A stretch of DNA of 55,406 nucleotides from JAGXTF01 sp038317095 (GCA_038317095.1 JBBQBB010000020.1:1-55406); one strand, 5' to 3'. Positions 34,778 to 44,555 are shown, counted from the first letter of the stretch. Numbers and translations are program-made. Notes: generated by a model not told the origin, from the letters alone.

Positions 34778-36631
34778 TCAATCTTTAATTTTAACAAATT
34801 TCCCTACAAAAACTTCACCAGAAACATTCTCAAAACGCACAAAATAAATGCCGGCAGCCAATTTGCTTATGTCAGCCATTGCGTTGTTCGTTTCAAAGTT
34901 TTGGGTAATGCCATTGATTCCGGTAACCAGAATGCTGCCCTTTGGTCTTACTCCAAGTTGAATGGTTTGGCTTGCTGGATTTGGATAAATATTTACAGGC
35001 AATGTATGCAATGCATTTACGCTGTTAGCAGCCACAGTTATGTAATCTGTACGTATTTTATCAACATCCCCATTGGCATTGGTTGCGGTTAATTTTATCG
35101 TATATTTTCCAGAAGCAGTAAATTTCACTTTTGGGAAACGAGAAGTACTGGTAGTCCCAGATAGATAGGTAAACGTAGCAGGGGTAATTGTCCAACTCCA
35201 AGATGTGGGGCTGTTTCCAGATTGTTCAATAAAACTCACCGTATCGGTTAGCAATACACTGGTTTTATTGGCAATAAAATCTGTTGTAGGTTTAAGCCCG
35301 CTGATTACTGAAACGTTGATATAACTGGATTTTAGCTTGGTATCGCTGCCCGCAGGATTGGTGGCTTTTAAAGTTACTGAATAGGAATTTACTGCCGAAA
35401 AGGAAACGTAAAGCACGCTATCTGTTAACTTACTTCCATTCTCTAATGTATATGTGCCTGGAGTTATAGTCCATAAAAAGGAAGTTCCATTTTTGCCACT
35501 GTTATGTAGGGTTACAATTTCACCTACAGTTGCATTGGTTTTATTGGCCCAAAAATCGGCTGTAGGGGTTGCAATTACAGATACTTTTCTAAAACAATTG
35601 TTGCCATTATCGGCTACATATAAACTTTGTGATTTTTTATCGTAGCACATTAAAGCCAATCCTCTGAAACGTGCCGAGCTGTCTTTTCCGTTTGAATAGC
35701 CTTCCACACCATATTTTCCAGCATATAACTTCAATTTGCTGCCGTCCCAAGTGCGTATACTGTTGTGATCAGTGATGTAAAGCAATCCGAATAAATTCAC
35801 AACATCAGTAGGGGCAAATAAACCAGAAACAACCAAAGTTACTTCACCTGTTGTTAAATTAATTCGTTTGATTTTACTGTTGTTGCGGTCACAAACCAAC
35901 AAGGAGTTGTCATTTTCTAAAAACAAACCAGATGGGTATGAAAATCTTGCGGCTTTCCCAATCCCCAATTTATCACCGTCAATGGTATCGCCTGCAACAG
36001 TAGTTACGTTTCCACCATTAATTTTCCGTATACAATGATTGGCTTGGTCTGAAACATAAAAAGTTCCACCATCCGAAGTAACTACTATATCTTCTGGTGC
36101 ATTAAATTTAGCTGTTCCAACGGCACCATCTTTGTAACCGCCAATTAAAAAACTTTGAACGCCTGCAAAATTGCTCCAAACACTGGGATTGGAGATATTT
36201 ACAAATTTCAACCCTTTACGGATAACGTTATTTCCAAAATCACACAAATAAACATCATTTGTTTTGGGATGAACGCAAATTCCATGAGGCTGAGAGAAAC
36301 GTGAGTTTGTGCCTGTGGCATTTATATAATCTTCAGCACCCGGAGACATAGGGCTGCCAGTAAATCCTCCTCTTACAATACTTGAACTTCCACTTACAAT
36401 ATACATTTTGGTCAAATCGGATATCCACCATTTGCCTGTAGTATCGTTTACAATGCCCCAAGGCAGAGCAAAAGAATCGGAAGTTGCCGGAATTGAATTG
36501 GTATTGCCAGAATAGGAGTGCCAATCAAAATCGGTTAAATGCGGTGCACCCGCGAAAAGACTTACCGTTTGTGCTTTTGCCATAAGTGATAATACACAAA
36601 TCGAAGCCAGGAGAAGTTTCTTATTTAACAT
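34778..36631 (-). CDS. T9SS-exported NHL-repeat and PKD-like protein
   Basis: The 617-residue protein has a signal peptide (KKLLLASICVLSLMAKAQ) and a beta-propeller of NHL repeats (FSQPHGICVHPKTNDVYLCD, FNAPEDIVVTSDGGTFYVSD, ADNGNNCFRKV). Two PKD-like immunoglobulin domains follow (ADFWANKTNATVGE with YSVTLKATNPAGS, and TDFIANKTSVLLTD with YTIKLTATNANGD). It ends in a T9SS sorting domain (LPVNIYPNPASQTIQLGV to VGKFVKIKD). It should be exported to the cell surface, where such proteins bind glycans or partners; no enzyme motif is seen. It is probably co-transcribed from purC upstream (17 bp gap). Confidence 0.9.
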   Translation of the reverse strand: MLNKKLLLASICVLSLMAKAQTVSLFAGAPHLTDFDWHSYSGNTNSIPATSDSFALPWGIVNDTTGKWWISDLTKMYIVSGSSSIVRGGFTGSPMSPGAEDYINATGTNSRFSQPHGICVHPKTNDVYLCDFGNNVIRKGLKFVNISNPSVWSNFAGVQSFLIGGYKDGAVGTAKFNAPEDIVVTSDGGTFYVSDQANHCIRKINGGNVTTVAGDTIDGDKLGIGKAARFSYPSGLFLENDNSLLVCDRNNSKIKRINLTTGEVTLVVSGLFAPTDVVNLFGLLYITDHNSIRTWDGSKLKLYAGKYGVEGYSNGKDSSARFRGLALMCYDKKSQSLYVADNGNNCFRKVSVIATPTADFWANKTNATVGEIVTLHNSGKNGTSFLWTITPGTYTLENGSKLTDSVLYVSFSAVNSYSVTLKATNPAGSDTKLKSSYINVSVISGLKPTTDFIANKTSVLLTDTVSFIEQSGNSPTSWSWTITPATFTYLSGTTSTSRFPKVKFTASGKYTIKLTATNANGDVDKIRTDYITVAANSVNALHTLPVNIYPNPASQTIQLGVRPKGSILVTGINGITQNFETNNAMADISKLAAGIYFVRFENVSGEVFVGKFVKIKD

Positions 36632-36648
36632 ATAGTTTGCTTGTTTTA

Positions 36649-37614
36649 TTAGAATTTTAAAAGTTCTGTTTGGATGGCATTTTCCATGTCGTCCATTATA
36701 TTGACGTAAGAACGGTAATTTAGTTGCATGCCTGTCATTGCAGTATACAATTCTGTGTATCGATCGGTAATGGACTTCACAAACTCATCTGGCATATCTG
36801 GCACCAATTGGCCTTTTAAACCTTGAAAACCATTCTCCATCAGCCACTCCCGCACAAATTCTTTGCTCAACTGCCGTTGGGGGTGGTCTTTTTTCAAAAG
36901 ATTTTCGTAGCTGTCTGAATAAAAGAAACGACTGCTATCGGGGGTATGCACTTCGTCTATCAGGTAAATTTTATTGTCTTTTTTTCCAAATTCGTATTTG
37001 GTATCTACCAATATCAATCCTTTTTCCTCAGCAAATTCGGTGCCTCTTTGAAACAATGCAAAAGCGGTTTCCACCAATTTATCTAGTTGTTTTTTTGTAC
37101 AAAGCTTGTTTTCTATAATTTCATCTAGGGAAATATCTTCGTCATGCCCACTTGTGGCTTTTGTGGCTGGGGTAATAATGGCTTGGGGAAGTCTTTCGTT
37201 TTCTTTCATACCATCAGGCAATTTATTGCCACATAACATTCGTCCGCCTTCTTTATACACCCGCCAAGCATGGCCTGTAAGATATTGCCTAACCACAAAT
37301 TCAATAGGAATTGCATCACAACGATAACCCACAGTTACTTGCGGATCTGGAGTGCTAATTTTCCAATTGGGGACTATGTCTTGGGTATTATCCATAAACA
37401 TAGCGGCAATTTCCGTAAGTACTTGACCTTTAAAAGGGATACTTCGGAGCAGTACGTGGTCGAAAGCGGATATGCGATCGCAGGCCACTATTACAATTAA
37501 ATCTTCCCGAATGGTATATACATCGCGGACTTTACCACGGTAAAAATTGGTTTGATTTTTAAAGAAAAAATTCGTCGATGTTAGGGCTCTCATTGGTTGT
37601 ATTGCGGAACTCAT
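36649..37614 (-). CDS. purC: Phosphoribosylaminoimidazole-succinocarboxamide synthase (SAICAR synthetase)
   Basis: The 321-residue protein is of the longer PurC type. The ATP loop FYRGKVRDVYTI, the FDHVLLRSIPFKGQVL segment, the conserved ATKATSGHDEDIS and the signatures LILVDTKYEFG and DEVHTPDSSRFF are all present. It condenses CAIR with aspartate using ATP in purine synthesis. Length matches yeast-like and Bacteroidota PurC rather than the 240-residue E. coli type. It lies between phoH and the T9SS protein gene on the same strand; no other purine genes are close. Confidence 0.96.
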   Translation of the reverse strand: MSSAIQPMRALTSTNFFFKNQTNFYRGKVRDVYTIREDLIVIVACDRISAFDHVLLRSIPFKGQVLTEIAAMFMDNTQDIVPNWKISTPDPQVTVGYRCDAIPIEFVVRQYLTGHAWRVYKEGGRMLCGNKLPDGMKENERLPQAIITPATKATSGHDEDISLDEIIENKLCTKKQLDKLVETAFALFQRGTEFAEEKGLILVDTKYEFGKKDNKIYLIDEVHTPDSSRFFYSDSYENLLKKDHPQRQLSKEFVREWLMENGFQGLKGQLVPDMPDEFVKSITDRYTELYTAMTGMQLNYRSYVNIMDDMENAIQTELLKF

Positions 37615-37647
37615 ACTTCAGAGTAATTTGCAAAAATACAATATTTA

Positions 37648-38619
37648 TTAAATATGAGCATCTCCATTATCCACAATATGGTCTTTATCGTATGCTTTTA
37701 CAATTTCTTTTACAAGTCTATGGCGCACCACATCTTCCGTATTCAATTCCACAATGGAGATTCCGTCGATGTTTTTTAAAATACGCAATGCCCTTAAAAG
37801 TCCACTTTGTTGCTTTCTGGGTAGGTCCACTTGGGTTAAATCACCGGTGATAATCAGTTTGGCGCTTGGCCCCATCCTAGTTAGAAACATTTTTATCTGC
37901 AAATCGGTGGTATTCTGGGCTTCATCCAGTATCACATAACAATTGTCTAGGGTTCTGCCACGCATAAAAGCCAAAGGGGCAATTTCTACGGTGTGGCTTT
38001 CCAACATGCTTTTCAGCTTGTCTGCTGGTATCATGTCTTCCAGAGCATCATACAATGGGCGTAAGTAAGGATCAATCTTCTCCTTTAAATCACCAGGCAA
38101 AAAACCCAGATTTTCTCCCGCTTCTACTGCAGGCCGTGTAAGAATTATTTTGCGAATGGACCTTTCTTTCAATGCCTTTACAGCAATGGCAACTGCGGTA
38201 TATGTTTTACCTGTACCTGCAGGGCCAATGGCAAATATAATGTCGTTTTTGACAGCACATTCTACCATTTTACGCTGGTTGGCGGTGCGGGCTTTTATCT
38301 TCTGTCCACGGTTGCCTACCAACAAAGTATCGGTTTCAATCACCTGGTTTTCCAAAGTTTGGGCGCCATTTAGACCAATAAGGTCGTTGATGATATGTCC
38401 ATTTAACTCTCCACTTTTTAAATAATATTTTTCTAAGATTTCCATTTTACTGGCGAATGATTCCAATTCGGCCTCATCGCCTAAAACTTTAATTTCATCG
38501 CCCCGGGCAATGAATTGCAGTTTGGGAAATTTACTTTTTAAGATGTTAAAATGGGCGTTATTCACCCCAAAAAAAACTTGCGGATCTATAATTTCCAGCG
38601 TATAAACTCTTTCTGCCAA
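37648..38619 (-). CDS. PhoH family ATPase
   Basis: The 323-residue protein has an N-terminal KH-like region (residues 1-90), then the PhoH P-loop domain: QRKMVECAVKND, Walker A GPAGTGKTY, ILTRPAVEAGENLGFLPGD, Walker B VILDEAQNTT and the SAKLIITGDLTQVDLP sensor. PhoH-like proteins are linked to RNA metabolism and ribosome maturation. The start is a TTG at 38619, because no ATG lies before the conserved N-terminus. A TAnnTTTG box at 38645-38652 on this strand fits that start. It faces the SAM hydroxide adenosyltransferase gene. Confidence 0.94.
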   Translation of the reverse strand: MAERVYTLEIIDPQVFFGVNNAHFNILKSKFPKLQFIARGDEIKVLGDEAELESFASKMEILEKYYLKSGELNGHIINDLIGLNGAQTLENQVIETDTLLVGNRGQKIKARTANQRKMVECAVKNDIIFAIGPAGTGKTYTAVAIAVKALKERSIRKIILTRPAVEAGENLGFLPGDLKEKIDPYLRPLYDALEDMIPADKLKSMLESHTVEIAPLAFMRGRTLDNCYVILDEAQNTTDLQIKMFLTRMGPSAKLIITGDLTQVDLPRKQQSGLLRALRILKNIDGISIVELNTEDVVRHRLVKEIVKAYDKDHIVDNGDAHI

Positions 38620-38635
38620 ATCTTACTTTTTTACG

Positions 38636-38652
38636 TTATTTGCACAAAGATA
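38636..38652. promoter_or_regulatory. Overlapping divergent promoters of phoH and the SAM adenosyltransferase gene
   Basis: On the minus strand TATCTTTG (38652-38645) is an exact -7 box for phoH. On the plus strand TTATTTGC (38636-38643) is a near match for the divergent gene. The two boxes lie one base apart, so polymerase binding at one should exclude the other. Confidence 0.45.
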
Positions 38653-38666
38653 CAGAAACCACCCTA

Positions 38667-39437
38667 TTGGAAAAGTCATTATTCATACACATTCTTGCAG
38701 ATTTTGGGGAAACCGCCCCAGAAACCACAATTTACAAGGCTATTTTGTATACTCGCTTTCCAAATTCAACAATTATTTTTACCAACCAACCCTTTAAACT
38801 TGGAGATACCATTGCCCCAGGAACTTTTCTAAGATTGATTTATAAAGATTTTCCACCCAATTGCATACATCTTTGTCTTTTGCACATCGATTCCCGGTTG
38901 CCTGAAAAATATATTTTGGCGAAAGCCAAAGGACAATATTTCTTTGCTCCAGACAATGGCATTGTTTCTTTGGCATTTCCTGGAGAAGATGTGGATTATT
39001 TTAAACTCCAATCAGAATTACCTGTGGTTGATGTTTTTAAAACCTTGTATTTGCCCGCTTTGCAAAAATGGGTTGAAGATGAAACCAATACGGGCGAAAT
39101 TGAAACAAAAGCAAGAAGATCTATTTTGGTGCAGCCCACCATTACTGGTAATATTTATAGATTAAGTGTGCAATACAACGATGTGCATGGCAATGCTTAT
39201 TTAAATATGCAACAACAAGAATTTGAAAAAATTGTAAATGGAAAAAAATTCCGTTTCAAAATTGGGATGCGTGAAACAATTGAACGCATTTCAAATGCAT
39301 ATACCGATGTACCTGAAGGAACCAAATTGGCCTTGTTTGGTTTTGGAGACATGTTGCAAATTGCCATAAATTGTGGTTCTGCCGCACAATACCTAGGATT
39401 GAATACTGGACAGATGGTGATGATGGAGGTGGAGTGA
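38667..39437 (+). CDS. SAM hydroxide adenosyltransferase (DUF62 family)
   Basis: From the TTG at 38667 the protein has 256 residues. It shows the two-domain DUF62 layout: an N-terminal domain with ILADFGETAPETTIYKAIL and FFAPDNGIVSLAF (the F-A-P-D-N-G motif is diagnostic), and a C-terminal barrel (YRLSVQYNDVHGNAYLNM, LALFGFGDMLQIAIN). These enzymes split SAM into adenosine and methionine using water. No ATG is available near the N-terminus. TTG 38640 is also open, but it lies inside the putative promoter box, so the later TTG is favoured. Start confidence is moderate. Confidence 0.88.
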   Translation: MEKSLFIHILADFGETAPETTIYKAILYTRFPNSTIIFTNQPFKLGDTIAPGTFLRLIYKDFPPNCIHLCLLHIDSRLPEKYILAKAKGQYFFAPDNGIVSLAFPGEDVDYFKLQSELPVVDVFKTLYLPALQKWVEDETNTGEIETKARRSILVQPTITGNIYRLSVQYNDVHGNAYLNMQQQEFEKIVNGKKFRFKIGMRETIERISNAYTDVPEGTKLALFGFGDMLQIAINCGSAAQYLGLNTGQMVMMEVE

Positions 39438-39503
39438 AGAGGGGTTAAGGATTAAGGGTTAAAAGTTGATAATTTTAATACATTGAACTTTAAACTAAAA
39501 AGC

Positions 39504-39797
39504 ATGATTATACGAATCGTAAAAATGGAATTTGAGCCAAAGTATGTGGAGGATTTTTTGGATATTTTCCACGAATCGGCTCCATTGATAAGGGCATTTG
39601 AGGGATGCACGAACCTTGAATTGTACCGAGACCAAGACACGCCAAATATTTTATTCACTTACAGTTATTGGGAAGGACCAGAATATTTAGAAAATTACCG
39701 CAAAAGCGAATTGTTTGGCAACACTTGGAAACGCACCAAAGTACTGTTCAGCGGTGTGCCGCAAGCTTGGAGTGTGGATCGGGTTTGGGGCGGTTAA
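39504..39797 (+). CDS. Antibiotic biosynthesis monooxygenase (ABM) domain protein
   Basis: The 97-residue ferredoxin-like protein has the ABM pattern: MIIRIVKMEFEPKYVEDFLD, then FEGCTNLELYRDQ, FTYSYWEGPEYLENYRKSELF and a C-terminal Trp-containing strand (PQAWSVDRVW). Family members are dimeric and include quinol monooxygenases and heme-degrading enzymes, but most are uncharacterised. ATG 39504 is chosen over a TTG at 39483. It stands alone, 66 bp after the SAM hydroxide adenosyltransferase gene. Confidence 0.88.
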   Translation: MIIRIVKMEFEPKYVEDFLDIFHESAPLIRAFEGCTNLELYRDQDTPNILFTYSYWEGPEYLENYRKSELFGNTWKRTKVLFSGVPQAWSVDRVWGG

Positions 39798-40000
39798 CTT
39801 CAATTAAACCCAACCAACCAACGCCTCACATGGTTGGTCTTAGCTTTGCCAAAGGCATTGTGAGACAAAACACTCTTCAAGCTGGGTGGTCATCGCAGAA
39901 AATCTACCCTATTTTGTATCCTCCGTTAGCTAATACCAACTAGGAGAAAAACTGAAGTGCCGTTGGCCAAGACCAACCGGGTGAAAAATCTAAAAATGCT

Positions 40001-41404
40001 TCAATTACACCCACCCAAAATATTTTGCACCATTTTGGCATTGGCACTCATCTCATCGTCGGGGATGGCCAAAACAAGTCCAGGGCAATTCCAAGCTGCA
40101 TTGCGGATTAAAAACGCGCCTCCACCTGCCCTTATGGCTTGTCGTTTTAAATCGTGTACCCTGTTACCTTCTAGCACCATTTCCAACCTGCGCTGGTGTC
40201 TAATTTCATCGAACAACAAAGCTGTATTGGATGTTGTGTATTTAGACAAACCGGCCCGCAACCGCACATCGTTCAATTGAATTTTAGCGGTTGTAGGGTC
40301 GCCTTCTTCTAAGGCAGATTCGGCATAAATCAATTTCATTTCTACCAATTGAATAACGGGAATATTAAAGCGTACAGAATAATTCAATTTGGTGGGATAA
40401 TAATCTTCAGGATTGCTGCCATTGGCTGGGACCAATTTACTCCAATCGCCCAATCTTTTTTCACCCGCATCGCGTTTTAATTCATTGTAAAAATCTTTGG
40501 TATATGTAAGCGTGGGTTTATTGATTGTGCTGGTATACAATGAGCCTAACAATGCACCAGATTGCTGGCCGGTAGTGCCCGACCCATTGGAAAGCAATTC
40601 AAACAAATTGTCTGTATTGGTTGCATTCGAAAATCGTTTTGTAAAATCGGGTTGAAAAATAGCGGAACTATTTTCTACGGCATCTTTGGCATATTTTAAA
40701 GCAAAAAAGAAATCGTTTTCTTGAAAATAAACCCGAGCCAACATTGCCTTAGCCGCCCATAAATTTGGCCTGCCAGAAGAGTAATCGGAGGGCAATTCTA
40801 AAATGGCAAAGTTGAAATCGGAAATTACTTGGGTGTAAACATCGTTTACCGTATTTCTGGCAATGGGCAATATGCCTGGAACAATTCGAATTGGAATACC
40901 CAAATGTCCATTTCCAGGGCTGAATCCATAGGGTTGGGCAAAAAATCGCACCAATTCGAAATGGCAGAAAGCACGCAAAAAGTGCGCTTCTCCCATAATT
41001 TTTGCTTTTACTTCTGGCTTTAAACCGTTGACCGTTTGCACATATTTTAACACCAAATTGCAACGGTAAATGCAAGTATATGCTTGATCCCACAATTGCC
41101 TTGAAACGCTGTTAAAAATGGTGGTATTGCGGTTGTAAATGGCCTGTAAATTTCCGGTAACCGAATTGGCATTCAAATTATCAGCCAACAATTCAGCTGC
41201 AACCCAGTCATTGCCACCCATGAAATAGTCGCTTCGCAATGCATCATAAACGCTATTGAGTAAAAATTGCAAGTCCGCTTCTGTGCGAATGGCCTCGCCT
41301 TCAACCCTAACATTATCGGGTTTAATATCCAACAATTTATCGCAGGACGACATAGCGAAAATAAAAACAAATAATTTCAACAACTGCATTCTCCCTTTTC
41401 TCAT
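40001..41404 (-). CDS. SusD/RagB-like nutrient-binding outer-membrane lipoprotein
   Basis: The 467-residue lipoprotein has its lipobox Cys in FAMSSCDKLLD. It has the helical TPR-like SusD core (RTEADLQFLLNSVYDALRS, AKIMGEAHFLRAFCHFELVR, AAKAMLARVYFQENDFFFAL) and the C-terminal IRHQRRLEMVLEGNRVHDLKR. It should cap the SusC transporter and bind the substrate at the cell surface. Its ATG overlaps the susC stop (ATGA). No glycosidase follows it, and the next gene on this strand is far away, so the substrate cannot be inferred from a linked enzyme. Confidence 0.94.
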   Translation of the reverse strand: MRKGRMQLLKLFVFIFAMSSCDKLLDIKPDNVRVEGEAIRTEADLQFLLNSVYDALRSDYFMGGNDWVAAELLADNLNANSVTGNLQAIYNRNTTIFNSVSRQLWDQAYTCIYRCNLVLKYVQTVNGLKPEVKAKIMGEAHFLRAFCHFELVRFFAQPYGFSPGNGHLGIPIRIVPGILPIARNTVNDVYTQVISDFNFAILELPSDYSSGRPNLWAAKAMLARVYFQENDFFFALKYAKDAVENSSAIFQPDFTKRFSNATNTDNLFELLSNGSGTTGQQSGALLGSLYTSTINKPTLTYTKDFYNELKRDAGEKRLGDWSKLVPANGSNPEDYYPTKLNYSVRFNIPVIQLVEMKLIYAESALEEGDPTTAKIQLNDVRLRAGLSKYTTSNTALLFDEIRHQRRLEMVLEGNRVHDLKRQAIRAGGGAFLIRNAAWNCPGLVLAIPDDEMSANAKMVQNILGGCN

Positions 41405-44400
41405 AATTCAAGCTTTAAAGTGAGCATAAAACTGCGTTCTTGCGGTGGCGATAAATTGTTCACAGCGGTGCCAATATTTCGCTGGGTTGCCACGCTATAA
41501 TCGCGAATCACTTCTGGATCACCAGGGTATTTTGTAAACAACCACAAATTATATCCACTGAGCAACAAAGTGGCTGTTTTGATTGCGCTTTTTCCGCCTT
41601 TATCTTCTTTTATTTTGTATTTAATACTCAATTCTCTTAACCGCACATAACTGGCGTCATAAAGCCATTGTGTGGTATGGTAATTTGAAACATTATCCAA
41701 CCCCCCGTAGTTCAGTGGATTTAAAGAAAGCTTGGCAAATGCCGCATTGTCGCCAGGTTTCTGCCAGCGGTCGGTTAACCCTTCCTGCACATTTCCACCA
41801 GAAAGCATGGTAAACTGGTACTTTGCTCCCTCGTCGTATATTTTACCACCCGCAACACCATAGAAAGAGAAAGCAAAACCCCAGCGGTTAAGATCAAATC
41901 TATTTTCTACAAATCCTATAAATTTAGGTTGAACCGTTCCAGCAATTACCCTGTTGTTCAAAGAATATTCAAAGGTTTCTTTTCCGTTTTTATCTAAAAA
42001 AACAGGCTTTCCAGTAGCCTGGTCTACATGCGAATATTTTACCAAATAAAACACACCGATGGGTTGGTTTTCTAGAATTCGGGTTTCCCCCCCTCCTACT
42101 ATGGCATCTGGATCTATAAATCCCATATTCACTACTTTGTTTTCATTGTGCATAAAATTTCCTTTCACTTGCCATGCAAAACGAGAATCTCTTTTTTGTT
42201 TGTCAACGAGTACTATATTTACAAGCATTTCTACACCTTTGTTTATGACTGTGCCAATGTTTTGAAAATAGCGATATTGTCCATTGCCGTTGACGGCGCC
42301 ACTGCTGCCTGGTATGCGCGAATCGAGTAACACATCCTTGGTTTGCCTCTTGTAGCCCGAAAATTCGAAATAAAATCTATTTTTAAACATGCTAAATTCT
42401 ACACCCGCATCAATTACTTCGCACATTTCCCATTTCAAATTGGGATTTGCCAAATTCAAAGGTTGCAATATTTGTTGGCCTCCGTAGGTATTCCCATTGG
42501 CAGCATTGCCATAGGTTCCAAATTGGATAAAATTGGGGATGGCAGAGCTGCCCACATAGCCCCAACCCCCTCTAAATTTCAAGAAATTTATGGTTTTGGA
42601 TTCTTTCAACCATGCTTCTTCACTCATCAAATAGCCCATAGCTAAAGAAGGAAAATGGCCAAATCGATTGTTTGCACCAAATCGGCTTGATCCATCCATG
42701 CGATAGCTACCTTGAAACAACCATTTGCCAGAAATTCTTGCATTGAAACGCACAAAAGAGCTTAAGAAAGCCCATGCTTCATTGTTTACCGTAAATTTGG
42801 TTGAAAAATCAGAAGCCGAAAGCGCCCTGTTTAATCCTTCGGTTTTAAATTGTTTGGTTTGGATATTTGCAGTTTGGTATTCCCCGCCAAACAAAATATT
42901 CAAATCTGTTTTGGAAGTTTTTCTCAAATGGTAAACAAAATTGGTATTTAACAAAACGTTATCTGCTGCATAATCGCTGAGTTGAGAAAAGGATTTTTGT
43001 TGAGAAACCGCTATTCCGTCCTTGGCAAAAAACGGTTTTTCAATGAATAAATTGTCGGAGACCACCATTCTATCTACTGCCGTTTTCATTTCCCACACCA
43101 CGTTGCGCAGCACTTCTGTTTCGAAACTGGCATTCGCCATTAACCGGCGTTCATCGGTAAACCAATGCTGGTATTTCATGCGAAGCAGCGGATTTCCGCT
43201 TGCACCAAAGCCTGAAACGCGGTCTTTAGAAAAGATAGGAAGGGCATAAGAATAAGCAGCACCCAACCCACCTTGAATGGATTGCGATTGCCTGTTGTTT
43301 CTAGAATCGGACATAGACAAACCAAATCTTAAACGGGTTTTGGAATTGATTTCTACGTCCGCATTCAACCTGCCACTGTATCTTCTAAAATTATTGTCTT
43401 TGATAAAACTACCGGCGTTTAAATAGCCGAAGGAGTTGTAAAATCTCCATCGTTTGCCTGCTGAATAAGTGTAGGATGCGTTTGTTTCTTGTTTCAGCCC
43501 TAAGCGCGTAACCTCTTTTACCCAGTTGGTATTGGTAGCCTGCGCTTCACTCCATTGAATTCCATCGGGCAAGGTTGCAGGCCCCGCATTGCCATCGTTG
43601 GTCCAAGCTTCTTGATACAATTGCAGCCATTTTTTGCTGTCCAACATGGGCAAAGTAACAGTAGGGTTGCTGGTACCAAACGAAGAAATGAGGGTTAATT
43701 TATTGGGCGCTTTTAGAGAGGCACGTTTGGTGGTAATATAAACTACCCCGTTTGCACCCCTAGAACCATAAATACCCGCGGAGGCGGCATCTTTTAAAAT
43801 TTCAACACTTTCTATGTCAAATATATTCAAATAACTGATAGGATTGTTCTGTTGGCCACTAATGCCGTTGCCAATTTGAATGAATTGCTCCTGGTTGATA
43901 GGCATTCCATCTACCACATACAACGGTTCGCCACTGGCACTTACCGAAGCTATTCCTCGGATTCGAATCAAAGCTCCAGCACCTGCAATACCACCGGATT
44001 GGATTACTTGGATACCTGGCGCTTTGCCTTGCAAAGATGCATCGAAACTCAAACCAGGATTTACGGTTAATTCTTGTGCCTTTATTTTGGAAATATTCCC
44101 AATTACGTCTTTTTTTATTTGTCTTGCATATCCTATAATCACTACTTCTTTGGTAGGGTTTACTTTCATTTTCATGGCCAACAAAATCTGCAAGCGGTCA
44201 TTGCCGGTTTCGTTTTCCAAGTCGTCTGCTGCATCTTCGAAACCATTAAAACTTGCTGTAATTCTGATGCGGCCTGCAGGCAAGCCTGCAAAGGTAAATT
44301 TCCCGGATGCATCCGTTGTGGCCAAAAAACCACCAGGCTCGGCCTTTACGGTAACATTTCCCATGCCCTCTTGGTTTTCATTTACCACAGTGCCATGCAC

Positions 44401-44472
44401 AATGCCATTTTGCGCAAGAATAGACAAGTTGACAAAAATCAAAATAGTAAATAAAACCGATTTAATCTTCAT
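41401..44472 (-). CDS. SusC/RagA-like TonB-dependent outer-membrane transporter
   Basis: From ATG 44472 the protein has 1023 residues: a signal peptide (MKIKSVLFTILIFVNLSILAQ), a CarboxypepD-reg-like domain (GTVVNENQEGMGNVTVKA), a TonB-box-like VVIIGYA segment, the plug domain (GKAPGIQVIQSGGIAGAG, GEPLYVVDGMPIN, VEILKDAASAGIYGSRGANG) and a large barrel ending SFMLTLKLEL with a terminal aromatic/hydrophobic strand. GGGAGG lies about 8 bases before this ATG, unusual here and supporting the start over the upstream TTG at 44559. The gene begins 83 bp after the mpl stop. Confidence 0.95.
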   Translation of the reverse strand: MKIKSVLFTILIFVNLSILAQNGIVHGTVVNENQEGMGNVTVKAEPGGFLATTDASGKFTFAGLPAGRIRITASFNGFEDAADDLENETGNDRLQILLAMKMKVNPTKEVVIIGYARQIKKDVIGNISKIKAQELTVNPGLSFDASLQGKAPGIQVIQSGGIAGAGALIRIRGIASVSASGEPLYVVDGMPINQEQFIQIGNGISGQQNNPISYLNIFDIESVEILKDAASAGIYGSRGANGVVYITTKRASLKAPNKLTLISSFGTSNPTVTLPMLDSKKWLQLYQEAWTNDGNAGPATLPDGIQWSEAQATNTNWVKEVTRLGLKQETNASYTYSAGKRWRFYNSFGYLNAGSFIKDNNFRRYSGRLNADVEINSKTRLRFGLSMSDSRNNRQSQSIQGGLGAAYSYALPIFSKDRVSGFGASGNPLLRMKYQHWFTDERRLMANASFETEVLRNVVWEMKTAVDRMVVSDNLFIEKPFFAKDGIAVSQQKSFSQLSDYAADNVLLNTNFVYHLRKTSKTDLNILFGGEYQTANIQTKQFKTEGLNRALSASDFSTKFTVNNEAWAFLSSFVRFNARISGKWLFQGSYRMDGSSRFGANNRFGHFPSLAMGYLMSEEAWLKESKTINFLKFRGGWGYVGSSAIPNFIQFGTYGNAANGNTYGGQQILQPLNLANPNLKWEMCEVIDAGVEFSMFKNRFYFEFSGYKRQTKDVLLDSRIPGSSGAVNGNGQYRYFQNIGTVINKGVEMLVNIVLVDKQKRDSRFAWQVKGNFMHNENKVVNMGFIDPDAIVGGGETRILENQPIGVFYLVKYSHVDQATGKPVFLDKNGKETFEYSLNNRVIAGTVQPKFIGFVENRFDLNRWGFAFSFYGVAGGKIYDEGAKYQFTMLSGGNVQEGLTDRWQKPGDNAAFAKLSLNPLNYGGLDNVSNYHTTQWLYDASYVRLRELSIKYKIKEDKGGKSAIKTATLLLSGYNLWLFTKYPGDPEVIRDYSVATQRNIGTAVNNLSPPQERSFMLTLKLEL

Positions 44473-44555
44473 AATTCCCTCCCGAGGAATCAGCGAAATA
44501 AAGCTTTTTTTTGGCATAAACAAGAAAAAATGAATATGGGAAGAACTATATTTAT

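Noticed and set aside
39798..40000. Possible riboswitch or structured RNA between the ABM and SusD genes
   Set aside because: Only an ACCAAC/GTTGGT pairing was seen; no known RNA pattern could be supported. It may be a weak terminator.
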